Counted from the first letter of the stretch, positions 8,084 through 17,789 are shown. The stretch is DNA of 51,983 nucleotides from Proteobacteria bacterium ST_bin16 (GCA_002083595.1 MSXT01000020.1:1-51983); one strand, 5' to 3'. Translations and numbers: made by a program. The notes: generated by a model not told the origin, from the sequence alone.

Positions 8084-9874
8084 ATGCCGACGATTAAACC
8101 GCTCCCCGAATTATTGATTAACCAAATTGCCGCTGGTGAAGTGGTCGAGCGCCCTGCGTCGGCGCTCAAGGAAATGCTGGAAAACAGTATTGACGCCGGT
8201 GCCAAGAAAATCACGGTGCAATTGCAGCAAGGCGGGGTCAAGCAAATTCGTGTCACGGATGACGGCAGCGGCATCGCCAAAGACGAATTATTGCTGGCGC
8301 TGACGCGCCACAGCACCAGTAAGATCAGCACATTGGAAGACCTGCACCGGATCACCAGCTTGGGTTTTCGCGGCGAAGCACTCGCCAGTATCGCCGCCGT
8401 TTCCCGTTTGACCTTGACCAGCCGCCAAGCCGGGCAAAGCCATGCGTGGCAGATCGGCATTGAAGGCAAAGCGGTCTCGCAACCCGAACCCGCTTCACTG
8501 GCCAGCGGAACGATGCTGGATGTCAACGATATGTACTTCAACATTCCCGCCCGGCGCAAATTCCTGAAATCCGAAGCCACCGAGTTCGCGCATTGCGACG
8601 AAACTTTCAAACGTCTGGCGCTATCGCAAGCCGGAATTGAGTTCGTGTTGCAACACAACGGTAAAGTACGCCGTCTGTTACGCGCCACGAGTTCCACGCA
8701 ACGAATCGCGGCGGTTCTGGGTGAAGAATTCGGACAAACGGCAGCGCCGGTAGACGAACAATCCGCTGACATGCGCTTGCATGGCCTGGTGGCATTACCA
8801 GCTTATGGGCGGTCTTCACGCGACGCGCAGTATTTTTTCGTCAACAACCGCTTTGTCAGCGATAAACTGATTTCGCACGCGCTGCGCGAAGCCTACCGCG
8901 ATGTATTGCATCTGGACAAACACCCGGCCTTTGCGCTGTTTCTCGAAATCGACCCGGAAAGCGTCGATGTCAATGTGCATCCCACCAAAACCGAAGTCCG
9001 TTTCCGTGAAGCACGCGCTTTGCATCAATTCATTTTTCACGCAATCAACAAAGCGCTCGCCACGCCCAGCAGAACCATGAATACCATTGAGCCGGAACAA
9101 CCAGCCCGGTCATTCCCTGCCTACCCCAAGACCGGCCAGGCACAATCCGCACCGGTGTCGCAGCCCGGCAGTTTTTACGGCACCTTGTTCAGCGTGGAGC
9201 CGCGCGCATACCCGGCAACACCGGCCAATACTTTCGCTGCACAAACTGAAAAACCCGATCAAGCCGTCTCAGCGCAAGAAAAACCGGACAACCATCCGCT
9301 TGGTTTCGCGCTGGGACAACTCCACGGCGTCTATATCCTGGCACAGAATGCGCGCGGCTTGGTGGTTGTCGACATGCATGCGGCACACGAACGGATTATG
9401 TACGAACAACTTAAACAAGCGCTCGATCAGCACGAAATACCGATGCAGCCGCTGCTGATCCCGTTCGTTCTACACGCCGATAGCCTGGAGGTTGCTGTGG
9501 TTGAAGAAAATCACAGCACACTGGAACAACTGGGATTTGATATCGCGGTCCTGTCACCCGCCACGCTGACCGTGCGCGCAGTCCCGGCCACGCTGAAAGA
9601 CGCCGATATCGCCCAGCTCGCACGCGACATTCTGCGCGAAATCCGCGAATACGGCGCCAGCCAGATTCTTACCGCGAAGCGTAATGAAATCCTTGCCACC
9701 ATGGCCTGCCACGGCGCCGTCCGCGCCAACCGCAGATTGACCCTTGAGGAAATGAACGCCTTGCTACGCGATATGGAACAAACCGAACGTTCCGGTCAAT
9801 GCAATCACGGCAGGCCGACATGGTTTGAAACCAGTCTGGCCGAATTGGATAAATTGTTCATGCGCGGGAAATAA
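8084..9874 (+). CDS. mutL: DNA mismatch repair protein MutL
   Basis: 596 residues. The N-terminal GHKL ATPase has its motifs: NQIAAGEVVERPASALKE, ENSIDAGA, DDGSGI and GFRGEALASIAAV. A variable linker of about 325-400 follows. The C-terminal dimerisation domain contains DMHAAHERIMYE, which fits the DQHA(X)2E(X)4E metal-binding motif of endonuclease-type MutL, and a CNHGRP motif near the end. This is the nicking type of MutL, as in Neisseria, rather than the E. coli type that relies on MutH. It stands alone, with about 100 bp before it and 114 bp after. Confidence 0.97.
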   Translation: MPTIKPLPELLINQIAAGEVVERPASALKEMLENSIDAGAKKITVQLQQGGVKQIRVTDDGSGIAKDELLLALTRHSTSKISTLEDLHRITSLGFRGEALASIAAVSRLTLTSRQAGQSHAWQIGIEGKAVSQPEPASLASGTMLDVNDMYFNIPARRKFLKSEATEFAHCDETFKRLALSQAGIEFVLQHNGKVRRLLRATSSTQRIAAVLGEEFGQTAAPVDEQSADMRLHGLVALPAYGRSSRDAQYFFVNNRFVSDKLISHALREAYRDVLHLDKHPAFALFLEIDPESVDVNVHPTKTEVRFREARALHQFIFHAINKALATPSRTMNTIEPEQPARSFPAYPKTGQAQSAPVSQPGSFYGTLFSVEPRAYPATPANTFAAQTEKPDQAVSAQEKPDNHPLGFALGQLHGVYILAQNARGLVVVDMHAAHERIMYEQLKQALDQHEIPMQPLLIPFVLHADSLEVAVVEENHSTLEQLGFDIAVLSPATLTVRAVPATLKDADIAQLARDILREIREYGASQILTAKRNEILATMACHGAVRANRRLTLEEMNALLRDMEQTERSGQCNHGRPTWFETSLAELDKLFMRGK

Positions 9875-9988
9875 CGCTTTTTGCGAGTTAATCGCTTTAC
9901 GGTACAGATCATTAACATTAAGCTAACAGCAAATAGGCAGTGAGCGGTTCTTTTTCTTGATACCGGAAATTGAAAAAGGGGAAATAAC

Positions 9989-11350
9989 ATGAGTGCAGAT
10001 CGCGGAGATTTCTTTACGGAAATGAAAGAATGGGCAAAAATTAACGTGCTATGGATCGCCGCTCATATTATTAACTTGTTGTTTGGCAGTGCCATCTATA
10101 TCGCTAGAATAATGGAGGGCGAAAGTGGCTTTCCCATTCTTACAATCGTCATTTCACTGTGTATCGTCTTCGTACATATCTTCACTTATCCGATTGAAGC
10201 GTTACCGGTCGAAGGATCGACGCAAGACGAGAGAAAAAGAATCGAAGACATCAGATCCCGGCAACGCAATAAGTGGATGATCTTTGCCTATAGTTTCATG
10301 TTGATATCGCTGCTGCTGACTTTTTATCCCTTCATCAACCCACTGTTCAGCTTTGCGGAAAAGAAATCCGACCATTCTGCCGGAACCGTGCAACAGGAAT
10401 TCACCGGACAAGAAAAGACAAAGCCCGATGCAGGACGATACCTCAAAACACTGCGTGAACGGCCGATCGCTGTATTTGTCGGCTGCTCTTTGGATCCAAA
10501 AGCGAAAACCTTGCTTTGCTCGGAGCCGGAAGCTAAACCCGAAGTTAAAAATGAATCGGACTCCCAACCCCCGCCCAAAGCCGAGAAAGCCGAAAATACT
10601 GGTAAAACGCAAAATCCAGGAGGCGGAACTGCCGGTAAAGCATGGGTCATCAACATCGGCGGACATATCGAAGGATGCAATAGAAACGACGACCCAGACT
10701 TTGGCAAGTCGGTCACCTGCGAAGTAAAGGATGGCCTGCTCATTCCGCTCTATTTCATCATCCTGGCTTTGATGGGCGGCAGTATCAGCCTCACCCGGCG
10801 GTTACCTGAATTGCAAAAGCAAGCGGGCGCGGAACACATCGCCACGGAACAGCAACCCAAATTAACGCAATACGAATTCCGCGAGCACCTGATCTTTCAG
10901 ATGGTGCAGTACATTTCAGCGCCACTGCTGGCCATCCTGGCGTATTATCTGATCGAACCGGGTAATATCACCAATTCTGTCGTGCTGGCCTTCACCGCCG
11001 GATTCGCATCGGAAACGATTCTGCTGATGGTGCGGTCGATCGCCAACAAAATCACTCCTGGAAGCGGCGAAGCACTACAATATGGTGCGATTGCCGGTGT
11101 CGTCACGACTCAAGACGCTGCCGGGAAGAAAGCGGAAGTATTCCTGACCGAATTGCCGCAAATCCATTCGATTACCGACGAGCAAGGATTTTATGTATTG
11201 AGTAACGTACCGGTCGGCGAGCATAGCATCAGCGTCAAATCGATCGACAATGAAGCGATTCTGAAAAAAGACACGGTAAAAATCGAACGCGCGCAAGCCA
11301 TCGTGAAAAAGAACTTGGCAATCGCCGTCGATGATGGAGGACAAAAATAA
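9989..11350 (+). CDS. Multi-pass membrane protein with C-terminal regulatory-like beta domain
   Basis: 453 residues, family not recognised. Membrane segments are visible at about 18-38, 46-66, 96-115, 245-262, 305-325 and 330-350. Between the third and fourth lies a soluble, Lys/Glu/Pro-rich region with two or more Cys. The last 85 residues resemble a carboxypeptidase-regulatory-like beta-sandwich (GAIAGVVTTQDAAGK, then DEQGFYVLSNVPVGEHSISV), a fold common in surface proteins. AAAGGGGAAATAAC precedes the ATG. The gene ends in a strong hairpin, and an Adhesin-E-like gene follows. Confidence 0.7.
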   Translation: MSADRGDFFTEMKEWAKINVLWIAAHIINLLFGSAIYIARIMEGESGFPILTIVISLCIVFVHIFTYPIEALPVEGSTQDERKRIEDIRSRQRNKWMIFAYSFMLISLLLTFYPFINPLFSFAEKKSDHSAGTVQQEFTGQEKTKPDAGRYLKTLRERPIAVFVGCSLDPKAKTLLCSEPEAKPEVKNESDSQPPPKAEKAENTGKTQNPGGGTAGKAWVINIGGHIEGCNRNDDPDFGKSVTCEVKDGLLIPLYFIILALMGGSISLTRRLPELQKQAGAEHIATEQQPKLTQYEFREHLIFQMVQYISAPLLAILAYYLIEPGNITNSVVLAFTAGFASETILLMVRSIANKITPGSGEALQYGAIAGVVTTQDAAGKKAEVFLTELPQIHSITDEQGFYVLSNVPVGEHSISVKSIDNEAILKKDTVKIERAQAIVKKNLAIAVDDGGQK

Positions 11351-11374
11351 CGGAATATTACGTTCCGTTATTTT
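11344..11374 (+). terminator. Rho-independent terminator after the membrane protein gene
   Basis: AAAATAACGGAA at 11344-11355 pairs perfectly with TTCCGTTATTTT at 11363-11374 around a 7-base loop; the 12-bp stem includes the gene's own stop codon and ends in T. It is symmetrical and could also work from the other side. Confidence 0.75.
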
Positions 11375-11422
11375 CACCCGGAGCAATTCCGCCCGGATAA
11401 CAAAAAACAACAATAAGGCTTT

Positions 11423-11815
11423 ATGAGAAAAATATTCTTTGGTTTAACCCTAATGCTCGCCAGCACCGGCACAATGGCCGAATGGAATCGCATCAGCGAA
11501 AGCGACCGCAAAGGCGGTTCAGTTCTGTATAACGACCCGGCCTCGCTCCGCAAAGCAGGGGGCCGGGCTAAAATGGCGGTTCTATTCGATTACCCAACGC
11601 TGCAAAAAGCCGCTGGGGCGGAGTTTTTATCGGAAAAAATCCGGCGCGAATACAACTGCCAGGAAAAACAAATCCGCACCCTCGCCTACTCGCTTTTCAG
11701 CTTGAACATGGAACACGGCGACTTAGTGCGCTCGTATAACCAGCCGCAGAAATGGGAAATGGTGAAGCAAGGCAGCACGGAGGAAGTGGAGTGGAAGGTG
11801 GCGTGTAGCGAGTAA
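11423..11815 (+). CDS. Surface-adhesin protein E-like secreted protein (second copy)
   Basis: 130 residues with a signal peptide (basic start, hydrophobic core, cleavage after TMA before EW). The mature part keeps the Adhesin-E layout: EWNRIS, a YNDPASLRKAG turn, a KMAVLFDY strand, a REYNCQEKQIR segment with Cys, and a final EWKVACSE. It is a distant relative of the protein at 1431-1814, not a recent duplicate. An AATAAGG stretch precedes the ATG. It sits 70 bp after the terminator of the membrane protein and may have its own promoter. Confidence 0.75.
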   Translation: MRKIFFGLTLMLASTGTMAEWNRISESDRKGGSVLYNDPASLRKAGGRAKMAVLFDYPTLQKAAGAEFLSEKIRREYNCQEKQIRTLAYSLFSLNMEHGDLVRSYNQPQKWEMVKQGSTEEVEWKVACSE

Positions 11816-11845
11816 AACTCATCAATCAGCCATAGGGTATAGTCA

Positions 11846-11882
11846 AAAGCAGATAGGATCGTACTATCCGTAAACCTGCTTT
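11846..11882. terminator. Possible bidirectional terminator between convergent genes
   Basis: AAAGCAG at 11846-11852 can pair with CTGCTTT at 11876-11882, with an inner GATAG/CTATC pair. It lies between the Adhesin-E-like gene and the end of ppsR. The stem is interrupted, so this is a weak call. Confidence 0.35.
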
Positions 11883-11891
11883 AACAAATGT

Positions 11892-12722
11892 TCACCCATA
11901 CAACCGCCGCTTCAACCCGCAACGATTCAGTATGATCACGCTGATTTCCTCGATGGAAATGCGTGTGGTATCGAGATACGGAATATCGTAGCGGTTAAAC
12001 AACGCTTCCTGCCACTGAATTTCCCGCTGGCATTGCGCTAGCGAGGCGTATTGACTGTCCGGGCGGCGTTCCTGGCGGATGAAGTGCAGTTGTTCGGGAG
12101 TCAGCGTCAAGCCAAACAATTTGCTCTTCACGTTTTCCAGCACGTCCGGTAACTGCATGACGGTCATGTCGTCCGGTGTCAGCGGATAATTCGCTGCGGC
12201 GATGCCGTATTGCAGCCCCAGATACAGGCATGTCGGCGTTTTGCCGGAGCGCGAAACGCCGGTCAGGACGATGTCGGCGTCGGCGAGATGCTTCGGATTG
12301 ACGCCGTCGTCGTGCGCCAGCACGTAATTGATCGCATCGATGCGCTTGAAATACGACGGATGATGCTCGACGCCATGCGAACGTCCGGCTTTTCGCACCG
12401 ACGATTGATGCAGTTCTTCTTCGACCGGATGGGTGAAGGTTTCAAAAAAATCGTAGACGCGGCAGTTTGCCTGTTTTATGACCTCGAGAATCTCCGGCTT
12501 CAACAAAGTGCTGAATACCAACGGCCGGTAGCCATCACGCCCGGCGGCTTGGTTAATCTGCATCAACACCGCTTTGGCTTTCTCAAGATCGTCCAGAAAC
12601 GGCACGTTGATGGTTTCCCATTCGATGCCGTCGAACTGCGTCAGCAAACTGTGACCCAGCGTTTCCGCAGTGATGCCGGTACGGTCGGATAAATAGAAAA
12701 CGGTGCGTTTTTGTTTGCTCAT
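11892..12722 (-). CDS. ppsR: PEP synthase regulatory kinase/pyrophosphorylase
   Basis: 276 residues of the DUF299 family: VFYLSDRTGITAETLGHSLL at the start and the P-loop GVSRSGKTPTCLYL in the middle. PpsR switches PEP synthase off by ADP-dependent phosphorylation of a Thr beside the catalytic His, and on again by phosphate-dependent dephosphorylation. Its start codon overlaps the ppsA stop (ATGA), so the regulator is translated directly after its target. This pairing is the usual one in betaproteobacteria. Confidence 0.96.
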   Translation of the reverse strand: MSKQKRTVFYLSDRTGITAETLGHSLLTQFDGIEWETINVPFLDDLEKAKAVLMQINQAAGRDGYRPLVFSTLLKPEILEVIKQANCRVYDFFETFTHPVEEELHQSSVRKAGRSHGVEHHPSYFKRIDAINYVLAHDDGVNPKHLADADIVLTGVSRSGKTPTCLYLGLQYGIAAANYPLTPDDMTVMQLPDVLENVKSKLFGLTLTPEQLHFIRQERRPDSQYASLAQCQREIQWQEALFNRYDIPYLDTTRISIEEISVIILNRCGLKRRLYG

Positions 12723-15094
12723 GGGTTGTGCAAGCTGGCGATGTGCAACCAGGTATCGACCACCGAATCGGGATTCAGCGATAGGCTGCCGATGCCTTGT
12801 TCATACAGCCAAGCGGCGAAATCCGGATAATCCGACGGTCCTTGCCCGCAAATACCGATGTATTTGCCTTGCTTGCGGCACGCATCGATGGCCATTGCCA
12901 GCAATTTCTTCACGGCCGGATTGCGTTCGTCGAACACAGGCGCGACCAGACTGGAGTCTCGATCAACGCCGAGCGTGAGTTGCGTCATGTCGTTGGAGCC
13001 GATGGAAAAACCGTCGAAATACTGCAAGAATTCTTCAGCCAGCAGCGCATTGGATGGAATCTCACACATCATGATCACGCGCAAGCCGTTTTTGCCGCGC
13101 TCCAGCCCGTGCGAAGCAAGCAACGCAATCACTTGTTCCGCTTCTTCCAAGGTACGGCAGAACGGAATCATGATCTCGACGTTGGTCAGCCCCATGTCGT
13201 CGCGCACCTGGCGCAGCGCGCGGCATTCCAACTCAAAACAATCGCGAAACGCCGGAGCAAGATAGCGCGATGCGCCACGAAAGCCGATCATCGGATTTTC
13301 TTCGTGTGGCTCGTAGCGGTCGCCCGCGAGCAGATTGGCGTACTCGTTCGATTTAAAATCGGAGGTGCGCACAATCACCGGGTGCGGATAAAACGCCGCC
13401 GCCAGGGTGGCGATGCCTTCGGTCAGTTTATCCACATAAAAACCAATGGGGTTTTGATAACCGGCGATGCAGCTAGCGATTTCCCGTTTCAAATCATCGG
13501 GCAGTTGGTCGAATTCCAGTAATGCCTTGGGGTGGATGCCGATCATGTTGTTGATGATGAACTCCAGCCGGGCCAGCCCCACGCCTTGATTCGGCATGCG
13601 CGAGAAAGAGAAAGCGTGCGACGGGTTGCCGACGTTCATCATGATTTTCAGCGGCAAGTCTGGCAATTTTCCAGCATCCGCCGTGGTATGTTCAAAGGGT
13701 AATAGACCTTCATAGACAAAGCCGGTATCGCCTTCGGCACACGAAACCGTGACCTCCGTTCCGTCTTGAATCGAGCGGGTCGCATCGCCGCAGCCGACTA
13801 CCGCCGGGATACCCATCTCGCGTGCGATAATCGCCGCGTGGCAAGTCCGTCCGCCGCGATTGGTGACGATGGCCGAGGCGCGTTTCATGATCGGCTCCCA
13901 ATCCGGGTCGGTCATATCGGTCACCAAGACATCGCCGAGCTGTATTTGATGCATCTGATCAATCTTCGTGATCAGGCGCGCCGTTCCCTGGCCGATCTTG
14001 CTGCCAATCGCACGCCCTTCGGCCAGCACGGCCCCTTTGCCCGTCAGCTTGAAGCGTTCCAGCACCAATGAGGAACGGCTTTCCACCGTTTCCGGCCGCG
14101 CCTGCACAATGTACAGCTGCCCATCCTGCCCGTCCAAAGCCCATTCGATATCCATCGGGCGGCCATAATGCTGTTCGATGATCACCGCTTGCCGCGCCAG
14201 CGCTTCAACTTGCTCATCCGAAAGCGAAAAACGCATGCGCCGCGCGGTTTCAACATCGCGCGTCAACGTCAATGCATCGCCGCCGTTTTTTTTATCCGCG
14301 TACACCATCTCGATGGCTTTAGTGCCCAGCCGCCGCGACAAAATGGCGCGGTTACCGGCTGCCAGCCCGCGCTTATAGACATAGAATTCATCCGGATTGA
14401 CGATACCCTGCACAATGGTTTCGCCCAATCCATACGCCGCCGTGATAAAAATCGCTTCACGGAAACCGGATTCGGTATCCAGCGTAAACATCACACCGCT
14501 GGCGCCTAGATCGCTGCGCACCATTTTCTGAATTCCGGCAGACAGATACACTTTGTCGTGCGGGAATTGCTGGTGCACGCGGTATGCAATCGCCCGGTCG
14601 TTATACAACGAAGCAAACACCATCTTGATGGCTGCGATGATTTGATCCAAGCCATGCACATTCAGCAACGTCTCCTGCTGCCCCGCAAACGATGCATCGG
14701 CCAGATCCTCGGCAGTCGCCGACGAGCGCACCGCAAACGACACATTTTCGCCGCTATTAGCGGCCAATTTCTCATAAGCTTGCGATACCGCTTGCAGCAA
14801 TGCATCCGGCAGCGCGGCATTGAGCACCCAGCCTCGTATCGCTTTACCGGCAGCGGATAGCGCTTGCGTGTCGTCGACATCCAGGCCGTTCAACAACTGA
14901 TTGATGCGATCCGTCAGCCCATTGGCATTCAAAAATTCCCGGTATGCCTCGGTGGTGGTAGCAAAACCCGCCGGTACATTAACACCGACTTGCGCCAAAT
15001 GACTGATCATCTCCCCTAGCGAAGCATTTTTTCCGCCCACCAGAGCGACATCGTGCATCGTCAATTGATCAAACCAGGCGATATATTGGGTCAT
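12719..15094 (-). CDS. ppsA: Phosphoenolpyruvate synthase
   Basis: 791 residues, full length. The N-terminal ATP-binding domain begins with VALVGGKNASLGEM. The swivelling phosphohistidine domain has GGRTCHAAIIAREMGIPAVVG with catalytic His419, and Thr417 two residues before it is the expected PpsR target. The C-terminal PEP/pyruvate-binding barrel has SIGSNDMTQLTLGVDRDS and IGICGQGPSD. It makes PEP from pyruvate and ATP, feeding gluconeogenesis. GGAG precedes the ATG closely. In an autotroph it links pyruvate to sugar synthesis; its place next to the cbb genes fits that but does not prove co-regulation. Confidence 0.97.
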   Translation of the reverse strand: MTQYIAWFDQLTMHDVALVGGKNASLGEMISHLAQVGVNVPAGFATTTEAYREFLNANGLTDRINQLLNGLDVDDTQALSAAGKAIRGWVLNAALPDALLQAVSQAYEKLAANSGENVSFAVRSSATAEDLADASFAGQQETLLNVHGLDQIIAAIKMVFASLYNDRAIAYRVHQQFPHDKVYLSAGIQKMVRSDLGASGVMFTLDTESGFREAIFITAAYGLGETIVQGIVNPDEFYVYKRGLAAGNRAILSRRLGTKAIEMVYADKKNGGDALTLTRDVETARRMRFSLSDEQVEALARQAVIIEQHYGRPMDIEWALDGQDGQLYIVQARPETVESRSSLVLERFKLTGKGAVLAEGRAIGSKIGQGTARLITKIDQMHQIQLGDVLVTDMTDPDWEPIMKRASAIVTNRGGRTCHAAIIAREMGIPAVVGCGDATRSIQDGTEVTVSCAEGDTGFVYEGLLPFEHTTADAGKLPDLPLKIMMNVGNPSHAFSFSRMPNQGVGLARLEFIINNMIGIHPKALLEFDQLPDDLKREIASCIAGYQNPIGFYVDKLTEGIATLAAAFYPHPVIVRTSDFKSNEYANLLAGDRYEPHEENPMIGFRGASRYLAPAFRDCFELECRALRQVRDDMGLTNVEIMIPFCRTLEEAEQVIALLASHGLERGKNGLRVIMMCEIPSNALLAEEFLQYFDGFSIGSNDMTQLTLGVDRDSSLVAPVFDERNPAVKKLLAMAIDACRKQGKYIGICGQGPSDYPDFAAWLYEQGIGSLSLNPDSVVDTWLHIASLHNP

Positions 15095-15157
15095 TGGAAA
15101 ACTCCTATCGGCGAATAATTAACAAGTAACTTTCCAGTAGACGGTTACGCAGCAAAC

Positions 15158-16117
15158 TTAATGCTGGCTGTCTTTCAATAACGGGCAATGCCCGGAAATT
15201 GCATGGCGGCATGATAAATCATCTAGATAATCAGGTGCCTGACGCAAATACTCCAAGAACGTCTGCGCTACAATCGATAACTGTTTACCGGATGGATAAG
15301 CAAAGTACCAATCACGTTCAATTGGAAATCCCTCAACATCCAGTATCGCCAGCTGCCCCATCGGCGCATCAAGTGTCAAGGTATGTCTGGATAAGACAGC
15401 GATACCCAATCTACCGACAATAGCTTGCTTAATCGCTTCATTGCTTCCCAACTCCATGCGGACTTTCAATTTTTTATTTTGCTCTGAAAAAAAACGTTCT
15501 GTCGCCATTCTCGTTCCAGAACCCGGTTCGCGCATAATGAAGAGTTCATCGCAAATACGCTCAATGCTGATATTTTTTTCGCAAGACAATGGATGATCCG
15601 CCGATGCCATAACAACCAACGGGTTATCTAAAAACACCTCCGCCACGGCATCCACTGCATCCGGAACTTGGCCTAGAATGTAGAGATCGTCTTGATTGTT
15701 GGTTAATCGCTCCAAAACACGCTCGCGGTTCGTCACTTTTAGCGCAACATCTATGTTTGGATATTTCTGACAAAACATACCCAGTAAACGCGGCGTAAAA
15801 TATTTCGCAGTAGTCACCACTGCGAGCCGCAGCTTGCCGGATTTCAGTCCTTTCATATCCGATGCGATCATTTCAAAACGAGAGAAATGTTCAAAAATAC
15901 CCAGACAGGTTTGATATAGCTCTTTTCCTGCATCGGTCAGATAGATTTTTTTACCAATTTGTTCAAACAATGGTAAGCCAATTTCATCCGTCAGTTTTTT
16001 GATTTGCATCGATACTGTCGGTTGTGTCAGAAACAATTCTTCAGCCGCACGCGTGAAGCTTTTCAAGCGAGCAATCGCTTCAAAAACTTCAAGTTGCCGC
16101 AACGTGCTGTGACGCAT
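15158..16117 (-). CDS. cbbR: LysR-type regulator of CO2 fixation, CbbR
   Basis: 319 residues. It has an N-terminal winged helix (LRQLEVFEAIARLKSFTRAAEELFLTQ, split over residues 7-35, then PTVSMQIKKL) and a two-lobed effector domain. It is transcribed away from cbbL, the standard CbbR arrangement, so it most likely activates cbbLSX in response to a metabolite such as RuBP, PEP or NADPH. AAGGAGG lies just before the ATG. The 176-bp divergent region holds dyad elements suited to LysR binding. The name rests on family plus context; other LysR regulators can look alike. Confidence 0.9.
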   Translation of the reverse strand: MRHSTLRQLEVFEAIARLKSFTRAAEELFLTQPTVSMQIKKLTDEIGLPLFEQIGKKIYLTDAGKELYQTCLGIFEHFSRFEMIASDMKGLKSGKLRLAVVTTAKYFTPRLLGMFCQKYPNIDVALKVTNRERVLERLTNNQDDLYILGQVPDAVDAVAEVFLDNPLVVMASADHPLSCEKNISIERICDELFIMREPGSGTRMATERFFSEQNKKLKVRMELGSNEAIKQAIVGRLGIAVLSRHTLTLDAPMGQLAILDVEGFPIERDWYFAYPSGKQLSIVAQTFLEYLRQAPDYLDDLSCRHAISGHCPLLKDSQH

Positions 16118-16148
16118 AAGCCCCTCCTTTCATACCGATCTATAAAAA

Positions 16149-16162
16149 ATCTATCATAGATA
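16149..16162. promoter_or_regulatory. Candidate CbbR operator (T-N11-A dyad)
   Basis: ATCTAT and ATAGAT flank a single C (16149-16161). Within it T16150 and A16162 are 11 bases apart, the core spacing of LysR-type binding sites. It lies 32 bp from the cbbR start, in the divergent region. Confidence 0.5.
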
Positions 16163-16183
16163 AACAACGGGCAATACTATAGA

Positions 16184-16197
16184 AACAATTGATTGTT
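16184..16197. promoter_or_regulatory. Second dyad in the cbbR-cbbL region
   Basis: AACAAT and ATTGTT flank two bases. Its right arm overlaps the candidate -35 hexamer TTGTTA (16194-16199), which is 17 bp from a candidate -10 TACTAT (16217-16222). That is the place where an activating LysR protein would contact RNA polymerase. The promoter elements are weak matches. Confidence 0.4.
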
Positions 16198-16293
16198 ATT
16201 TATGGTTTAAAAATTCTACTATATTTTCACTCGCTGATAGCTACTTCCTGACTAAAGTTTATAGCGTGTACTTTCAATAACTTGGAGAAAATT

Positions 16294-17769
16294 ATGGCTT
16301 CTGAAACTATGAAAGAAGGTAAAGAGCGTTACAAATCCGGTGTTATTCCTTATAAAAAAATGGGTTATTGGGAGCCCAGCTATGTCCCCAAAGATACGGA
16401 CGTTATTGCGCTGTTTCGCATTACCCCTCAGCCAGGAGTAGATCATGAAGAAGCAGCGGCGGCAGTCGCAGGCGAATCATCTACAGCAACATGGACCGTG
16501 GTATGGACTGATCGACTGACTGCTTGTGAGCTCTATCGTGCTAAAGCATATAAGTCTGAGCTGGTACCAAACACTGGCCCGGGCACTAACAATGAGGCGC
16601 AATACTTCGCCTATATCGCCTATGATATAGATCTATTTGAAGAAGGTTCGATCGCAAACTTAACCGCTTCCATTATTGGTAATGTGTTTGGCTTCAAAGC
16701 AGTCAAAGCGTTGCGTCTCGAAGATATGCGCATTCCCGTAGCTTACCTCAAAACCTTCCAAGGCCCTGCAACCGGTATCGTGGTTGAACGTGAGCGCTTG
16801 GATAAATTTGGCCGCCCATTACTTGGCGCTACCACCAAACCTAAATTAGGCCTCTCGGGCAGGAACTATGGCCGCGTGGTTTATGAGGGACTTAAAGGTG
16901 GCCTGGATTTCATGAAGGATGATGAGAATATCAACTCACAACCCTTTATGCATTGGCGCGATCGTTTCCTGTATTGCATGGAAGCAGTCAACAAGGCATC
17001 TGCCGCTACGGGTGAAGTCAAAGGGCATTATTTGAATGTTACGGCCGGCACCATGGAAGACATGTACGAAAGAGCCGAGTTTGCAAAATCTCTGGGGTCA
17101 GTCATCGTTATGATTGACTTGGTGATCGGTTATACCGCGATTCAGTCAATGGCAAAATGGGCGCGCAGGAACGACATGATATTGCATTTGCACCGCGCGG
17201 GTAATTCAACTTATTCTCGCCAAAAAAATCACGGCATGAATTTCCGCGTAATCTGTAAATGGATGCGTATGGCAGGTGTCGATCATATCCACGCAGGCAC
17301 GGTTGTCGGTAAGCTGGAAGGTGATCCGCTGATGATCAAAGGTTTTTACGATACCTTACGCGAAACGCGTACTGAAAAAAGCCTGGAGCATGGATTGTTC
17401 TTTGATCAAGACTGGGCATCATTGAATAAATGTATGCCGGTTGCTTCAGGTGGTATTCATGCCGGTCAGATGCATCAGTTGATCGATTATCTCGGCGAAG
17501 ATGTAATACTGCAGTTCGGTGGCGGTACCATTGGCCACCCTCAAGGCATTCAGGCTGGCGCAGTAGCAAACCGTGTAGCACTTGAAGCTATGATTATGGC
17601 GCGCAATGAAGGCCGGGATTACGTAAAAGAAGGCCCGCAAATTCTTGCAGATGCTGCGAAATGGTGTACGCCGCTTAAACAAGCATTGGATACGTGGAAA
17701 GACATCACCTTTAACTACGATTCCACGGATACCGCTGACTTTGTGCCATCCACAACTGCAAACGCTTAA
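16294..17769 (+). CDS. cbbL: RuBisCO large subunit, red-type (form IC-like)
   Basis: 491 residues from the ATG at 16294, chosen because GGAGA sits 5 bases ahead (a TTG further up is in frame). Active-site motifs are intact: TKPKLGLSGRNYG (Lys182, Lys184), GGLDFMKDDE with Lys208 as the residue carbamylated by CO2, HLHRAGN, and GTVVGKLEGD of loop 6. The N-terminal extension (KERYKSGVIPYKKMGYW) and overall sequence mark the red-type group used by many proteobacteria. It fixes CO2 onto ribulose-1,5-bisphosphate in the Calvin cycle. It is the first gene of the cbb operon, 20 bp ahead of cbbS. Confidence 0.98.
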   Translation: MASETMKEGKERYKSGVIPYKKMGYWEPSYVPKDTDVIALFRITPQPGVDHEEAAAAVAGESSTATWTVVWTDRLTACELYRAKAYKSELVPNTGPGTNNEAQYFAYIAYDIDLFEEGSIANLTASIIGNVFGFKAVKALRLEDMRIPVAYLKTFQGPATGIVVERERLDKFGRPLLGATTKPKLGLSGRNYGRVVYEGLKGGLDFMKDDENINSQPFMHWRDRFLYCMEAVNKASAATGEVKGHYLNVTAGTMEDMYERAEFAKSLGSVIVMIDLVIGYTAIQSMAKWARRNDMILHLHRAGNSTYSRQKNHGMNFRVICKWMRMAGVDHIHAGTVVGKLEGDPLMIKGFYDTLRETRTEKSLEHGLFFDQDWASLNKCMPVASGGIHAGQMHQLIDYLGEDVILQFGGGTIGHPQGIQAGAVANRVALEAMIMARNEGRDYVKEGPQILADAAKWCTPLKQALDTWKDITFNYDSTDTADFVPSTTANA

Positions 17770-17789
17770 TCTTCTCAGGAGAAACAATC

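Noticed and set aside
12797..13522. Long frame on the plus strand opposite ppsA
   Set aside because: It lies wholly inside the well-supported ppsA gene, in the antisense direction, and its residues match no family; it follows from the codon bias of ppsA.
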